Below, in pieces: positions 8,541 through 17,664 of a DNA stretch of 64,000 nt; position 1 is the stretch's first letter, and every line of letters begins with the position of its first letter. Source of the stretch: Bacteroidales bacterium. Lineage in GTDB: Bacteria; Bacteroidota; Bacteroidia; Bacteroidales; Muribaculaceae. The stretch spans positions 62,001 through 126,000 of the forward strand of contig SFFL01000001.1 of NCBI GenBank assembly GCA_004557825.1, written 5' to 3'. The notes under the pieces are model-generated. The model had not been told where the DNA came from, searched no databases, and saw only the letters and a list, made by a program, of their open reading frames with translations. The position numbers and the translations under genes were made by a program.

Positions 8541-9653
8541 CTACCAGAGGTCGAAACGGAATCCGGCGGAAAGCTCTACCGAGATATTGTTGGTAAGAAA
8601 TGTATGGGTCTTGTCGTAGATAAGGCCGCTGTCGATGGTGCCAACGAGACCGAAAAACCAGCGCCGGCTCGGGTTATTGTAGATGGTCGAAAACTTCAGT
8701 CGGTTGCTCATAGCGAAGGAGGGCTTTTCGCTGTCTTCGTTGGTGATATATCCCACCCTCACACCAAGCATCGGTGCGCACGACACCCCGAGCACCCATC
8801 CGCGGTGAAATACCCAGTTGTAGCCATAGCCCAGTTTGAGGGCATAGTTGCGGTTGCCCACACGATAATGATTTTTCCACGGCTCGGGCAATCCTTGCCC
8901 CAATTGCGGCGCAACCTCCGAGAAGTCAAGGCTGTAGTTCTGCGACCAATAGGCCAATCCGGCATACATCGACCCGGAACTGCGCACCTGTATCTTGGAA
9001 TAGTTGAATGCGGCTGCCTGCGAATAGTGCTTGTGGTTGAAGAAATAGTAGAGATTCACCCCCCAGCTGTCGCTATGGAAGCCGTGGAAGGGGATACTCG
9101 AATTCTGCATCGCTCCGGGATAACCGTGCCGCGAGATTGTCATATCCACATCGTTGTTCACCGAATAGAATTCCGCGCCGAAGAGCATACAGTTGAACTG
9201 GAAATCCCATCGCTTACGGGCACCGGTGGTGGCACTGAAATATTTGCTCACGTTCATATCGTAGCCCACCGACACGGCCATATAGGTCAGCCACAGGCCC
9301 ACCGATGTGGAGGGACTGTTGTCGATCATCATCCGGTAGTGGTCGCTGAAACGGAAATCATAAATATCGGACCAGCTGTCGACCTTCACCTTGGCATTCA
9401 TCCTGTAGCCCGAGCCTTGCACGTAGATGGAATCGTAGCCGTTGAAAAATTTATCGCCCCAGCGGTAGGTTCGCACGCAGAAGGCGGGGAATTTCCCCCA
9501 CTTCGCTATCGAGTCGAGATTCAGGAACGGCTCTTTCGCACCGGCCACCGACGAGGCCAGCGACGCCACAATAAACAGAAGAGCCACCAGAAGCCGACTG
9601 AACGGTTTCCGGTGACCCTTATTGTAGTTTATGTCGTCGGTAACTTTTTTCAC
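8541..9653 (-). CDS. DUF4421 family outer-membrane protein
   Basis: About 370 residues, with a signal peptide (hydrophobic run LLVALLFIVASLASSVAGA) and a C-terminal half made of alternating aromatic/polar strands that fits a small outer-membrane beta-barrel; it ends in ...GFRFDLW with a terminal aromatic residue as barrel proteins often do. The conserved DUF4421 opening (RWGDKFFNGYDS followed by a YV-containing strand) is visible. No function is established for the family. No ATG exists before the signal peptide; possible starts are GTG at 9657-9659 or GTG at 9651-9653. I chose the latter because the -7 element of a promoter occupies 9659-9666, leaving almost no leader. Confidence 0.75.
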   Translation of the reverse strand: MKKVTDDINYNKGHRKPFSRLLVALLFIVASLASSVAGAKEPFLNLDSIAKWGKFPAFCVRTYRWGDKFFNGYDSIYVQGSGYRMNAKVKVDSWSDIYDFRFSDHYRMMIDNSPSTSVGLWLTYMAVSVGYDMNVSKYFSATTGARKRWDFQFNCMLFGAEFYSVNNDVDMTISRHGYPGAMQNSSIPFHGFHSDSWGVNLYYFFNHKHYSQAAAFNYSKIQVRSSGSMYAGLAYWSQNYSLDFSEVAPQLGQGLPEPWKNHYRVGNRNYALKLGYGYNWVFHRGWVLGVSCAPMLGVRVGYITNEDSEKPSFAMSNRLKFSTIYNNPSRRWFFGLVGTIDSGLIYDKTHTFLTNNISVELSAGFRFDLW

Positions 9654-9658
9654 GGGCA

Positions 9659-9666
9659 CAAAGTTA
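9659..9666 (-). promoter_or_regulatory. -7 element upstream of DUF4421 gene
   Basis: TAACTTTG on the minus strand. The predicted transcription start is about 5 nt downstream, at or next to the GTG start codon of the DUF4421 gene. I see no perfect -33 TTG at the ideal spacing. Confidence 0.5.
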
Positions 9667-9728
9667 CGAATTTCAAGCGTAAATCCGTAATGGTTGGCGG
9701 CCTGCGGAATAAAAATTTCGACTTATCG

Positions 9729-9742
9729 GACAGCAAGCTGTC
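9729..9742 (-). terminator. Possible weak terminator hairpin after the S8 protease gene
   Basis: GACAGC and GCTGTC arms separated by 2 nt form a small palindrome 14-27 nt after the stop codon; a loose T-rich run follows about 15 nt later on the minus strand. Weak support. Confidence 0.3.
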
Positions 9743-9755
9743 TTATTTTCTAAGA

Positions 9756-11990
9756 TTATTTCACAACCACCTTGCGCGAGATGTTCTCGCCGCCGGCATT
9801 GACTGTGAGCACATAGATGCCTTCGGGAAGTGCCGAGCCGTCGAGGTCGAGGCTGTCGCTTGCGGCAGATGCAGCTGCCACTTCGGCGCCCTGCACGTTG
9901 AAGAGCTTGCAGGAGAGTGCCTCTACACCGGGGCAGGATACCTCAAACTGCTTTGCGCCTTTCGAGATTACGGAAAGTACATCCTCTGCCTTGTTGATAA
10001 GCACTGGGTTGATGCCCGAATTCAGCACGATGGCCTCTTTCAGACCGGCCAGCACATTGATTTTGCCGGCGCCCCATTTCTCCTTATCCTTGGCGGTGTA
10101 GGCATCCTGGGTAGATGTTTTCTTGATGATATCGAGAGCTTCCTGGCCACGCATACCGGGGCAGGCCTCAAGCCAGAGGGCGATTGTGCCCGACACGAAG
10201 GGTGCTGCCATAGATGTGCCCTGCATATAGTCCCAGCCATTCTTGCGACCGTTACCCTGCACGTATGCGTTGTAACCCTCTTTCTCCTTTTTGTCATTCT
10301 TGTTGTAATTGCTTACCGAGGAGATGAGCTGGGCACCGGGGGCGCAGACTACAGGGAGCTGACGGCCGTCGCCCGACTTGCCATACGAGGAGAACACGGC
10401 GATGTTGTCCTGCTTGCCGCCGTAGGTCACACCGGCTGAAGAGCCGTTGAGTGTGGGGCAGTAAGTACGTGATACCCAAGCGCCTACCGAGATGGTGTTA
10501 TAACCGCAGGCCATACCGTTGATTGAGCCTATATCAGAGCCGCTCACATAGCCGCTGACGCTCTGAGAGGAAAATACAGCCTCGGAAGAGCCTTCTTCAG
10601 TATAGGAGTCGCAGTATGCGTATACCTTCTGGTTAACACCGTTGGAGCCTTTTGCAATTTGAACACCGAACACGATAGGTGTGGTACCGGAGGATACCAT
10701 ACTGTTGATCATATACACATTGAAGCGCTTTGTCGACGAATCCACGCCCCAGCTTACAGATACCGATGAGCCGGTGGCGAAGGCCGATTTAAACACATCG
10801 TTGTTGGAGGTATTCATATTGTAGCTGCCCGATTCACCGGTGAGCTTATACGACGATACAACCTGCTTATCAGCGGTATTGTAGAGAATAAGTGTGGTCT
10901 CGAAGGGAGTGCCGGTAGCAGCCCAGAACTCAGCAGTGTAAAGCAGCGGATCCATCGCACTTTCTGAAGGCACGATGAAGGTTTGAAGGCCGCGCGAGCC
11001 GGAGCCTTGTACAGTCTTTTCAATCGACATCTTGGAGCCGCCTTCGTTACCGGCCGACACAACTACGATAGCATCCTGTGCACGGCTGTCGAGATAGCGG
11101 TTAACCGGCTCCTGAGGGTCGTGGCTGCCGCGGTTGTGGCCCAGCGACAGGTTCAGCACAATAGGTTTGCCATCCTGCTTGGCGCGGTCGATCACTTTAC
11201 CCATACCGGCCATAATCGAAGCATTGTCGAATGTGCCGCAGCCTACGATAATGTCGGCCTCGGGAGCAACGCCGTAATAAGGGATTTTACCTTTCAATAT
11301 CTTGGTGGTGCTACCCTCACGAATTGCGTATTCGCCGGTGATATTGTCGCTGCCGGCGATAGTGCCGAGCACGTGTGTGCCGTGAGTCTCGCCGGTATTG
11401 TCGGTGGAGAAGGAAGCCACACCGTCGGCATCCTCATAAGCGTGAACTGTGCCTTTCGACACATTGTAGATGGCTTTCACACGAGTCTTGCCGTTGCCGT
11501 CGGTAAAGTTGACATGATTGGGATCCAGGCCCATATCATACAGACCGACATACACGCCTTTACCTTTGTAGGCGCGGTCAAGGCCCTCGCTGCCAAGGTG
11601 GCATGCGTCGGCAAACGACAGGCGGCGGGCCTCATCGTTCAGGGGAGCGGCGTCGTGGGGGAAATCTACCGACTTCACAGCCTCGAGAGCTGCCAGGGAA
11701 TCCACGTCGGCAAGTTTCACATTCACGATTGCCATATCGCCTGTATGGTCAAGCACCGTGAAGCCGGCGGCCTCAAGATCGGTGTAAGCATAACCGTCGG
11801 TGAGAGTTACAAACACGTTTGCAGCAGGCTGGAAAGCCTCGGCGGCAGCGCGCGAGCGCTTGGCCAGCTGTGCCTTCTGCTCAACGAAGCGGTCGATTTC
11901 CACACGACCTACATTGTTGATTTTGCTTTGAGCAACGGAGGAGAGGCTGCATCCTGCGGCCAAAACTCCGAGGAGTAAGATTTTCTTCAT
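9756..11990 (-). CDS. S8 (subtilisin-like) serine protease with type IX secretion sorting domain
   Basis: A 744-residue secreted endopeptidase. It has a signal peptide (residues 1-21, ending SVAQ) and an N-terminal propeptide-like region to about residue 130. The catalytic triad is complete: D152 (GLYDMGLD), H203 (GETHGTHV) and S593 (QGTSMAAP). The last about 75 residues form a beta-sandwich of the Por-secretion type A sorting family, ending in GIYVLTVNAGGENISRKVVV-like sequence, which directs export by T9SS and surface attachment. It is transcribed divergently from the SusC/SusD operon across a 706-nt gap; both have about 177-nt predicted leaders. The pairing suggests that the protease feeds peptides to that importer (inference). 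Confidence 0.93.
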   Translation of the reverse strand: MKKILLLGVLAAGCSLSSVAQSKINNVGRVEIDRFVEQKAQLAKRSRAAAEAFQPAANVFVTLTDGYAYTDLEAAGFTVLDHTGDMAIVNVKLADVDSLAALEAVKSVDFPHDAAPLNDEARRLSFADACHLGSEGLDRAYKGKGVYVGLYDMGLDPNHVNFTDGNGKTRVKAIYNVSKGTVHAYEDADGVASFSTDNTGETHGTHVLGTIAGSDNITGEYAIREGSTTKILKGKIPYYGVAPEADIIVGCGTFDNASIMAGMGKVIDRAKQDGKPIVLNLSLGHNRGSHDPQEPVNRYLDSRAQDAIVVVSAGNEGGSKMSIEKTVQGSGSRGLQTFIVPSESAMDPLLYTAEFWAATGTPFETTLILYNTADKQVVSSYKLTGESGSYNMNTSNNDVFKSAFATGSSVSVSWGVDSSTKRFNVYMINSMVSSGTTPIVFGVQIAKGSNGVNQKVYAYCDSYTEEGSSEAVFSSQSVSGYVSGSDIGSINGMACGYNTISVGAWVSRTYCPTLNGSSAGVTYGGKQDNIAVFSSYGKSGDGRQLPVVCAPGAQLISSVSNYNKNDKKEKEGYNAYVQGNGRKNGWDYMQGTSMAAPFVSGTIALWLEACPGMRGQEALDIIKKTSTQDAYTAKDKEKWGAGKINVLAGLKEAIVLNSGINPVLINKAEDVLSVISKGAKQFEVSCPGVEALSCKLFNVQGAEVAAASAASDSLDLDGSALPEGIYVLTVNAGGENISRKVVVK

Positions 11991-12171
11991 CCTGATATGT
12001 TGTTATTTTCTATTAAGCAGATTAAATAATGTACCCGTACATAAATATACAAGGATTGTGATCTGAATTAGGAAATACTATTGCACTGCACTACTGCTTT
12101 CGCATATTATGTTCTGAATCACAAGAAGCATCCTTAATTGCGCATAGCCTCCGGGCGGAAACTATGGTGGG

Positions 12172-12201
12172 CAAAGTTACGCATTTCATTTCAAAAAACA
12201 A
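12172..12201 (-). promoter_or_regulatory. Promoter of the S8 protease gene
   Basis: Minus strand: TTG (12199-12201), 19-nt spacer, TAACTTTG (12172-12179). Predicted start near 12167, which gives a 177-nt 5' leader. Confidence 0.65.
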
Positions 12202-12484
12202 CAGTTTCGCCGCTCTAAATTTCCTGAAATAACATTATTTATCATTTTAGCTGACAAAATGTCTTGCTCCACCGATTGCGCTATGGCAGGATAGCACATT
12301 GCTGTTACAAAAATTTATTTCCGAAAAGCAATGTTTAAAAACATAAAAACCTATCCCCCATTTCCGGTGTTATATCATTAAATATCAGTCAGCTATGCAT
12401 CCGGCCGCCCTTCTTTTCCGCCCCGCACACCATTCATTGTGCACTTATTTTTTGACATTTAGCGCAAATTTTGCTGCAAAAATG

Positions 12485-12515
12485 TTGGTTTTCGTAAATT
12501 TTTGTCGTAACTTTG
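12485..12515 (+). promoter_or_regulatory. Promoter of the SusC/SusD operon 1
   Basis: TTG (12485-12487), 20-nt spacer, TAACTTTG (12508-12515), an exact consensus match. Predicted start near 12520, giving a leader of about 177 nt before the SusC ATG. Confidence 0.7.
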
Positions 12516-12617
12516 CCGGAAGCAGATTAAAAAATGGCTACAATTTTGAGGTAAAAACATTAAGTTTTGTGATTTAAATGCGTTACAATCAATAACATTT
12601 TAAGCTACCTGCTGAAA

Positions 12618-12645
12618 GGAGGTTAAGAATCATACTTTAACCGCC
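12618..12645 (+). promoter_or_regulatory. Hairpin in the SusC operon 1 leader
   Basis: Arms GGAGGTTAA (12618-12626) and TTAACCGCC (12637-12645) pair with one A/G mismatch around a 10-nt loop. There is no following T-tract, so it is not a terminator; a role in leader-mediated or RNA-based control is possible but unproven. Confidence 0.4.
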
Positions 12646-12696
12646 TGCATTCTCTTTGAAAATATATCAGAATTTATGTTTAATAATCTTTAGTGT

Positions 12697-15600
12697 ATGA
12701 AAAAGCTGTTTCTATTAATGACGACGGTGCTTCTGATGGCCGTTTGCGCTGTGGCGCAGACTAAGGTCGTGTCAGGTACGGTCGTTTACGCCGGCGACGA
12801 CGAACCCCTCCCCGGGGCTACGGTTCTCCCGGTTGGCGGCGGCCAGGGCACATCTACTGACCTGGATGGCAAGTTCACTCTTACCGTTCCCGCCAAAGTT
12901 ACCAAGCTTAAAATTTCCTATGTAGGTATGATTGAACAGACCGTAGATGCCGGTCAGAATCTCACAATCAAACTCGACAACTCCGAGAACAATCTCGATG
13001 AAGTCATGGTCGTGGCTTACGGTACCGCCAAAAAGAGCGCTTACACCGGTTCGGCCTCTGTTGTGAAAGCAGAGCAAATCGAGCAGCGCCAGGTCACCAA
13101 TGCCGTAAACGCACTCGCCGGTACTGTTGCCGGTGCTCAGGTGCTCAACACCAGCGGCCAGCCCGGTAGTGCTCCTACCGTATATATCCGAGGCGTCGGT
13201 TCGCTTTCTACCTCCGCTCAGCCTCTCTACGTAGTCGACGGCGTGCCTATGCCCAACGGCGATATCGCTTCGCTCAACACCGCCGATGTGGAATCGATGA
13301 CCGTGCTGAAAGATGCCGCCGCTGCCGCCCTTTATGGTGCACGCGGTGCCAACGGTGTCATCATCATCACCACTAAGAAAGGTAAAACCGGCGACGCTGT
13401 AATTACCGTCGACGCCAAATGGGGTTCCAACTCACGTCAGCTCCACAACTACGACGTAATCAAAGACCCCCGTATGTACTACGAAATGTCGTACAACGCT
13501 CTGCGCAATGGCTATATGTACCACCAGGGTGCTTCCGCAGCTGAAGCTCACACTCTTGCCAACAACGCCCTCTCCGGCGGCAAGGACTGCGTATTCGGCC
13601 CTAACTTCAATATATGGAACGTGCCCGCAGGTCAGCTCCTCATCGGCACAAACGGCAAGCTCAACCCCGCTGCCACACTCGGTACTGTAGTTGGCAACAA
13701 CTTCATCACCCCCGATGACTGGGTTGACGGCACTTTCCGCGACGGTCTCCGCCAGGAATACAACGTAAGCGTTTCCGGTGGTAGCGACCGCTTCAACTTC
13801 TACGGCAGCTTCGGCTACCTCTCCGATGAGGGTATCATCGAATCCTCCTCCTACAAGCGTCTCTCTGCTCGCGTCAGCGCCGACTACCAGGCCAAGAGCT
13901 GGCTCAAGTTTATGACCACTATGTCATACAACAGCGTCAACTCCGGTTATCCCTCCGGCCAGGAAGCAGCTGCTTCGGTTAGCTCACGCTCCGCTTTCGG
14001 TGTGGCTTACACCATCGCCCCCATTTACCCGATGTATGTGCGCAACGCCGACGGCTCCCTGATGATGGACGCCCGCACAGGCAAGACCATCTACGACTAC
14101 GGCGACGGTAAATACACCTCCGGTGTGGCTCGTTCATATCTCTCGGGCGCCAACCCCGCTTCCGACCTTATGTACAACACCGACGACCTCCTGATGGATG
14201 TATTCCAGGGCAAGTGGGCCGCCACAGTCACTCCTATCACCAACCTCGACATCACCGGTACTGTCGGCTACTACCTCGACACCACCCGCAACCATGTCAA
14301 CTCCTCGAAGTACTTCGGTAACTCTTCGCGTGTTGAAGGTATCGCAGGCCAGTCGGTAGCGCGCGAACGCGACCTCAACCTTCAGGCCCTCGCCACTTAC
14401 CGCCGCACTTTCGCCGATGTACACCACGCCGACTTCCTCCTCGGTTACGAATCTCTCGACCGCAACTACGAGACACTCTCCGCTTCCGGTACTCACATCT
14501 ACGATCCCACCGGCTGGACAGTAAACAACACTCTCGACAACGCAGAACGTAGCTCATCAGGTGGCAACACCACCAACTACACCACACGCGGTATTTTCGG
14601 CCGTATCAACTACGACTACGATTCGAAATACTTCGGTTCGGTATCCTACCGTCGCGACGGTTCTTCTCGCTTCGCTCCCGACAAACGCTGGGGTAACTTC
14701 TTCTCCCTGTCGCTCGCCTGGGATATGGTAAAAGAGAAATTTATGGAAAGCACCGCCGAATGGCTCGACCTCTTGAAGGTGAAAGCATCTTTCGGTCAGC
14801 AGGGTAATGATAACCTCGGCGGCAAATACCTCTACGGTTATCAGGACACTTACATTGTGGAAGGTATCGACTCCTGGCAGGACGGCGAGCTTTACGCAAA
14901 AGGTAACCCCGACCTGACTTGGGAAACCTCCAACGCCCTCAACGTCGGCGTTGACTTCAGTTTCCTCCAGGGCAAAGTAGCCGGTACAATCGAGTATTTC
15001 CAGCGTCAGACATCCGATATGCTCTACCTCCGTCCCGTGGCTCCTTCGCTGGGCTACCAGACATTCCCCATGAACGTTGGCTCCATGCGCAACAACGGTC
15101 TTGAAATCGAGGTGAACTATCGCCCCATCAACAGCCGTCACATCGTTTGGGATATCAACGCCAACCTCACTTACATCAAGAACAAGATCATCAAGCTCAA
15201 CCCCGAAGCAGGCGGCGAAATCCTCCGCGGTATGACCATCTGGAAAGAGGGTGAGTCGATGTACAACTACAACCTCGTTGACTACGCCGGCGTAGATCCC
15301 GAAACCGGTGAAGCACTCTACTGGACTCACGATCCTCTCTACAACAACGACGGCACTGCTATGCGAGACGCCAAAGGCAAACAGGTTTACGGCGAAGAAT
15401 ACCTCACCACCAACTACGATGAGGCTTACGCCAACAACCGCAAGGCTACCGGCAACCTCCTTCCCAAGGTTTACGGCGGCTTCGGCACCAACCTCAAAGT
15501 CTACGGCTTCGACTTCGGTATCCAGTTCAGCTACCAGCTCGGCGGCCGCATCTTCGACGACGGTTACGGCTCATACATCGTAGCCGGTAAGACCGCAAGC

Positions 15601-15960
15601 CTCGGCGGCGGCTTCCACACCGACCTACTCAAAGCATGGACCCCCGAAAACCGCTTCACCAACATCCCGAAGATGGACGCCCAGGCTGCCTACGATCTCG
15701 GCACTCAGACCACTACCTTCAACCTGATCAGCTCCAACTATCTTGCCATCAACAACATCACCGTTGGTTACACTCTCCCCGGCAAGTGGACTTCGAAGCT
15801 CGGCATCGAATCGGTTAGAGTTTACGGCTCGGCCGACAACGTAGCTCTCTTTGCAAAGCGCAAAGGTCTTGACCCCCGTCAGGGCTTCGGCTTATCGGAA
15901 GCTGCTCCCGGCTACTCCGCTATCCGCACAATCTCCGGCGGTATCAAGGTCGTTTTCTAA
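12697..15960 (+). CDS. SusC/RagA family TonB-dependent outer-membrane transporter
   Basis: A 1087-residue TonB-linked porin. Order: signal peptide (1-20, ending AVAQ), carboxypeptidase-regulatory-like domain with the GTVV...PGATV pattern (about 25-100), TonB box region near MVVAYGT, plug domain with the typical PLYVVDGVP and AALYGARGANGVI segments (about 110-240), then a 22-stranded barrel to the C-terminal FKVVF-type aromatic end. There is no STN signalling domain, so it does not signal through an anti-sigma factor. With its SusD partner 26 nt downstream it imports oligomers from the cell surface. Codon choice is strongly restricted (many ctc, aac, cgc, ggt), suggesting high expression. Substrate unknown; no glycoside hydrolase is linked. 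Confidence 0.96.
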   Translation: MKKLFLLMTTVLLMAVCAVAQTKVVSGTVVYAGDDEPLPGATVLPVGGGQGTSTDLDGKFTLTVPAKVTKLKISYVGMIEQTVDAGQNLTIKLDNSENNLDEVMVVAYGTAKKSAYTGSASVVKAEQIEQRQVTNAVNALAGTVAGAQVLNTSGQPGSAPTVYIRGVGSLSTSAQPLYVVDGVPMPNGDIASLNTADVESMTVLKDAAAAALYGARGANGVIIITTKKGKTGDAVITVDAKWGSNSRQLHNYDVIKDPRMYYEMSYNALRNGYMYHQGASAAEAHTLANNALSGGKDCVFGPNFNIWNVPAGQLLIGTNGKLNPAATLGTVVGNNFITPDDWVDGTFRDGLRQEYNVSVSGGSDRFNFYGSFGYLSDEGIIESSSYKRLSARVSADYQAKSWLKFMTTMSYNSVNSGYPSGQEAAASVSSRSAFGVAYTIAPIYPMYVRNADGSLMMDARTGKTIYDYGDGKYTSGVARSYLSGANPASDLMYNTDDLLMDVFQGKWAATVTPITNLDITGTVGYYLDTTRNHVNSSKYFGNSSRVEGIAGQSVARERDLNLQALATYRRTFADVHHADFLLGYESLDRNYETLSASGTHIYDPTGWTVNNTLDNAERSSSGGNTTNYTTRGIFGRINYDYDSKYFGSVSYRRDGSSRFAPDKRWGNFFSLSLAWDMVKEKFMESTAEWLDLLKVKASFGQQGNDNLGGKYLYGYQDTYIVEGIDSWQDGELYAKGNPDLTWETSNALNVGVDFSFLQGKVAGTIEYFQRQTSDMLYLRPVAPSLGYQTFPMNVGSMRNNGLEIEVNYRPINSRHIVWDINANLTYIKNKIIKLNPEAGGEILRGMTIWKEGESMYNYNLVDYAGVDPETGEALYWTHDPLYNNDGTAMRDAKGKQVYGEEYLTTNYDEAYANNRKATGNLLPKVYGGFGTNLKVYGFDFGIQFSYQLGGRIFDDGYGSYIVAGKTASLGGGFHTDLLKAWTPENRFTNIPKMDAQAAYDLGTQTTTFNLISSNYLAINNITVGYTLPGKWTSKLGIESVRVYGSADNVALFAKRKGLDPRQGFGLSEAAPGYSAIRTISGGIKVVF

Positions 15961-15986
15961 GCATTTAATTTAATCCGACTATCAAA

Positions 15987-17621
15987 ATGAAAAAATATAA
16001 ATTGCTTTTCGCAATCCCGGTAGCTGCTATTGCTCTCGCTGGCTGCAACGACCTCGATCAGCTTCCTTACGGAAACGTTCTTACGGCCGATCAGAAAGCA
16101 GACATCGTGGAGAATGACCCCGAAATGGCATCGGCCACCGTGAACACCCTCCCCCAGCTCACATCTTCATATATGTCGCTGGGCTACGCCAACCTTCACA
16201 CCGACTTCGGCTGGCCCTCGATTATGATCGTCACCGACTCTCGCGGTATGGATATGCCCTCCGCGCTGATCGGTTACAACTGGTACACCGCCGCTCTTGA
16301 ATGGAGCGACTTCGGCGGCCTCTACTACGATAACCTTATCTACTGGCGCACGCTCTACAACCTGATCAAGACCAGCAACTCCGTAGCCGCTATGGTAGAT
16401 CCCGCTGCCACCACAGGTAAGCTCCAGTACTACCGCGGTCAGGCACTCGGTATGCGTGCATGGGCCTATCTTAACCTGGCTCAAATGTACCAGTTCACCT
16501 ACGCCGCCAACCCTCAGGCTCCCACAGTGCCCGTGTTAACTGAAAAGAACATGGACCAGGCTGCTGCCGAAGGTCTGGCTCGCGCCACCGGCGTTGAAAT
16601 CTACGCTCAGATCAAAGCCGACCTCACCGAGGCCATCGCTCTTCTCGACAAAGCTGCCGAGCAGGGTGTAACCCGCGCAACTGAGGCTCCCGCCGCCAAC
16701 TACACCAAGACCTTCATCAACTCCACAGTGGCTTACGGTCTGCGTGCTCGTGCCAACCTCCTCACCAACGACTGGGATGCTGCCGCAAGCGATGCACAGA
16801 CCTGTATCGACCTCGCTAAAAAAGAGGGTCTTGACATTGCCAAATCGGAAGACATTTCCGTTCCTTCTTTCTACGACATCAACGAAAAGAACTGGATCTG
16901 GGGCTTCTACTGCGACCCGCAGTCCAACCTCGTCGGCATCGTAGGCCGTGGCGGTCAGTTCGGCTCCTTCTACGACAACTACCCCTCGGCCGGTGTTTAC
17001 CGTCTGATCAACAAAGCTCTCTACGAATCCATTCCCTCCGATGACGTCCGCAAGGGCTGGTGGCTCGACGGCAAGGCTACTCCTCCCCGCACACTCCCCT
17101 CGCAGTATCGCGAATGGATCTCCGGTGCAGTATCAAAAGGTATGCAGCCTCACCCCGCCTACACTCAGATCAAATTCGGCGCTTACGAGAACACCCCCGG
17201 TACCTCCACCATGTCGGAAGACACCCCCTATATGCGTGTTGAGGAAATGTACCTCATCCTCGCTGAAGCTCAGGGCATGAAGGATTTCGGCACCGGCAAA
17301 ACTACTCTTGAAACATTCGTTCGCACTCGTCAGCCAAAATACACCTGCAAAGCTACCAACTCTGAAGAACTGCGCGACGCCATCTGGTTTCAGCGCCGTA
17401 TCGAGCTTTGGGGCGAAGGCTTCAGCTACCACGATATGATGCGTCTGCAGAAACCCTGCGACCGTCGCGGCGGCGGCTTCGACAAGGCTGTGGTATTCAA
17501 CGTAGCTCCCGGCGATCCCGCTATGATTTTTGAAATCGTCCAGAGCGAGGCTCAGAACAACCCCCTCGTCGGCAATGTTTCCAACGGCGCAGTTGTGCCC
17601 ACCGCAGTGCCCGACATTTGA
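15987..17621 (+). CDS. SusD/RagB family surface lipoprotein
   Basis: A 544-residue lid protein for the SusC transporter. Lipoprotein signal with lipobox ALAGC (C at residue 19), followed by Asn-Asp. The helical TPR-like SusD fold is seen in segments such as YYRGQALGMRAWAYLNLAQMY (about residues 148-168), typical of RagB/SusD, and VEEMYLILAEAQ near residue 417. The protein caps SusC on the outer surface and binds substrate. It follows susC by 26 nt and precedes a lipoprotein gene by 43 nt, so the three form one operon. Confidence 0.95.
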   Translation: MKKYKLLFAIPVAAIALAGCNDLDQLPYGNVLTADQKADIVENDPEMASATVNTLPQLTSSYMSLGYANLHTDFGWPSIMIVTDSRGMDMPSALIGYNWYTAALEWSDFGGLYYDNLIYWRTLYNLIKTSNSVAAMVDPAATTGKLQYYRGQALGMRAWAYLNLAQMYQFTYAANPQAPTVPVLTEKNMDQAAAEGLARATGVEIYAQIKADLTEAIALLDKAAEQGVTRATEAPAANYTKTFINSTVAYGLRARANLLTNDWDAAASDAQTCIDLAKKEGLDIAKSEDISVPSFYDINEKNWIWGFYCDPQSNLVGIVGRGGQFGSFYDNYPSAGVYRLINKALYESIPSDDVRKGWWLDGKATPPRTLPSQYREWISGAVSKGMQPHPAYTQIKFGAYENTPGTSTMSEDTPYMRVEEMYLILAEAQGMKDFGTGKTTLETFVRTRQPKYTCKATNSEELRDAIWFQRRIELWGEGFSYHDMMRLQKPCDRRGGGFDKAVVFNVAPGDPAMIFEIVQSEAQNNPLVGNVSNGAVVPTAVPDI

Positions 17622-17664
17622 TAATCAAATTTATTAAGAAATATCTTTTAGAATCCAACAAGAT

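Larger units (their letters stand above)
11991..12696. other. Divergent regulatory region between protease and SusC genes
   Basis: This 706-nt non-coding gap is AT-rich and holds two back-to-back promoters (12172-12201 minus, 12485-12515 plus) about 280 nt apart, each followed by a leader of roughly 177 nt. The plus-strand leader includes an imperfect hairpin at 12618-12645. I see no gene in it. Confidence 0.7.

Noticed and set aside
7959..10439. Very long plus-strand open frame (826 codons) opposite four minus-strand genes
   Set aside because: It crosses several real genes and their gaps, has no family features, and is explained by codon bias of the opposite strand.
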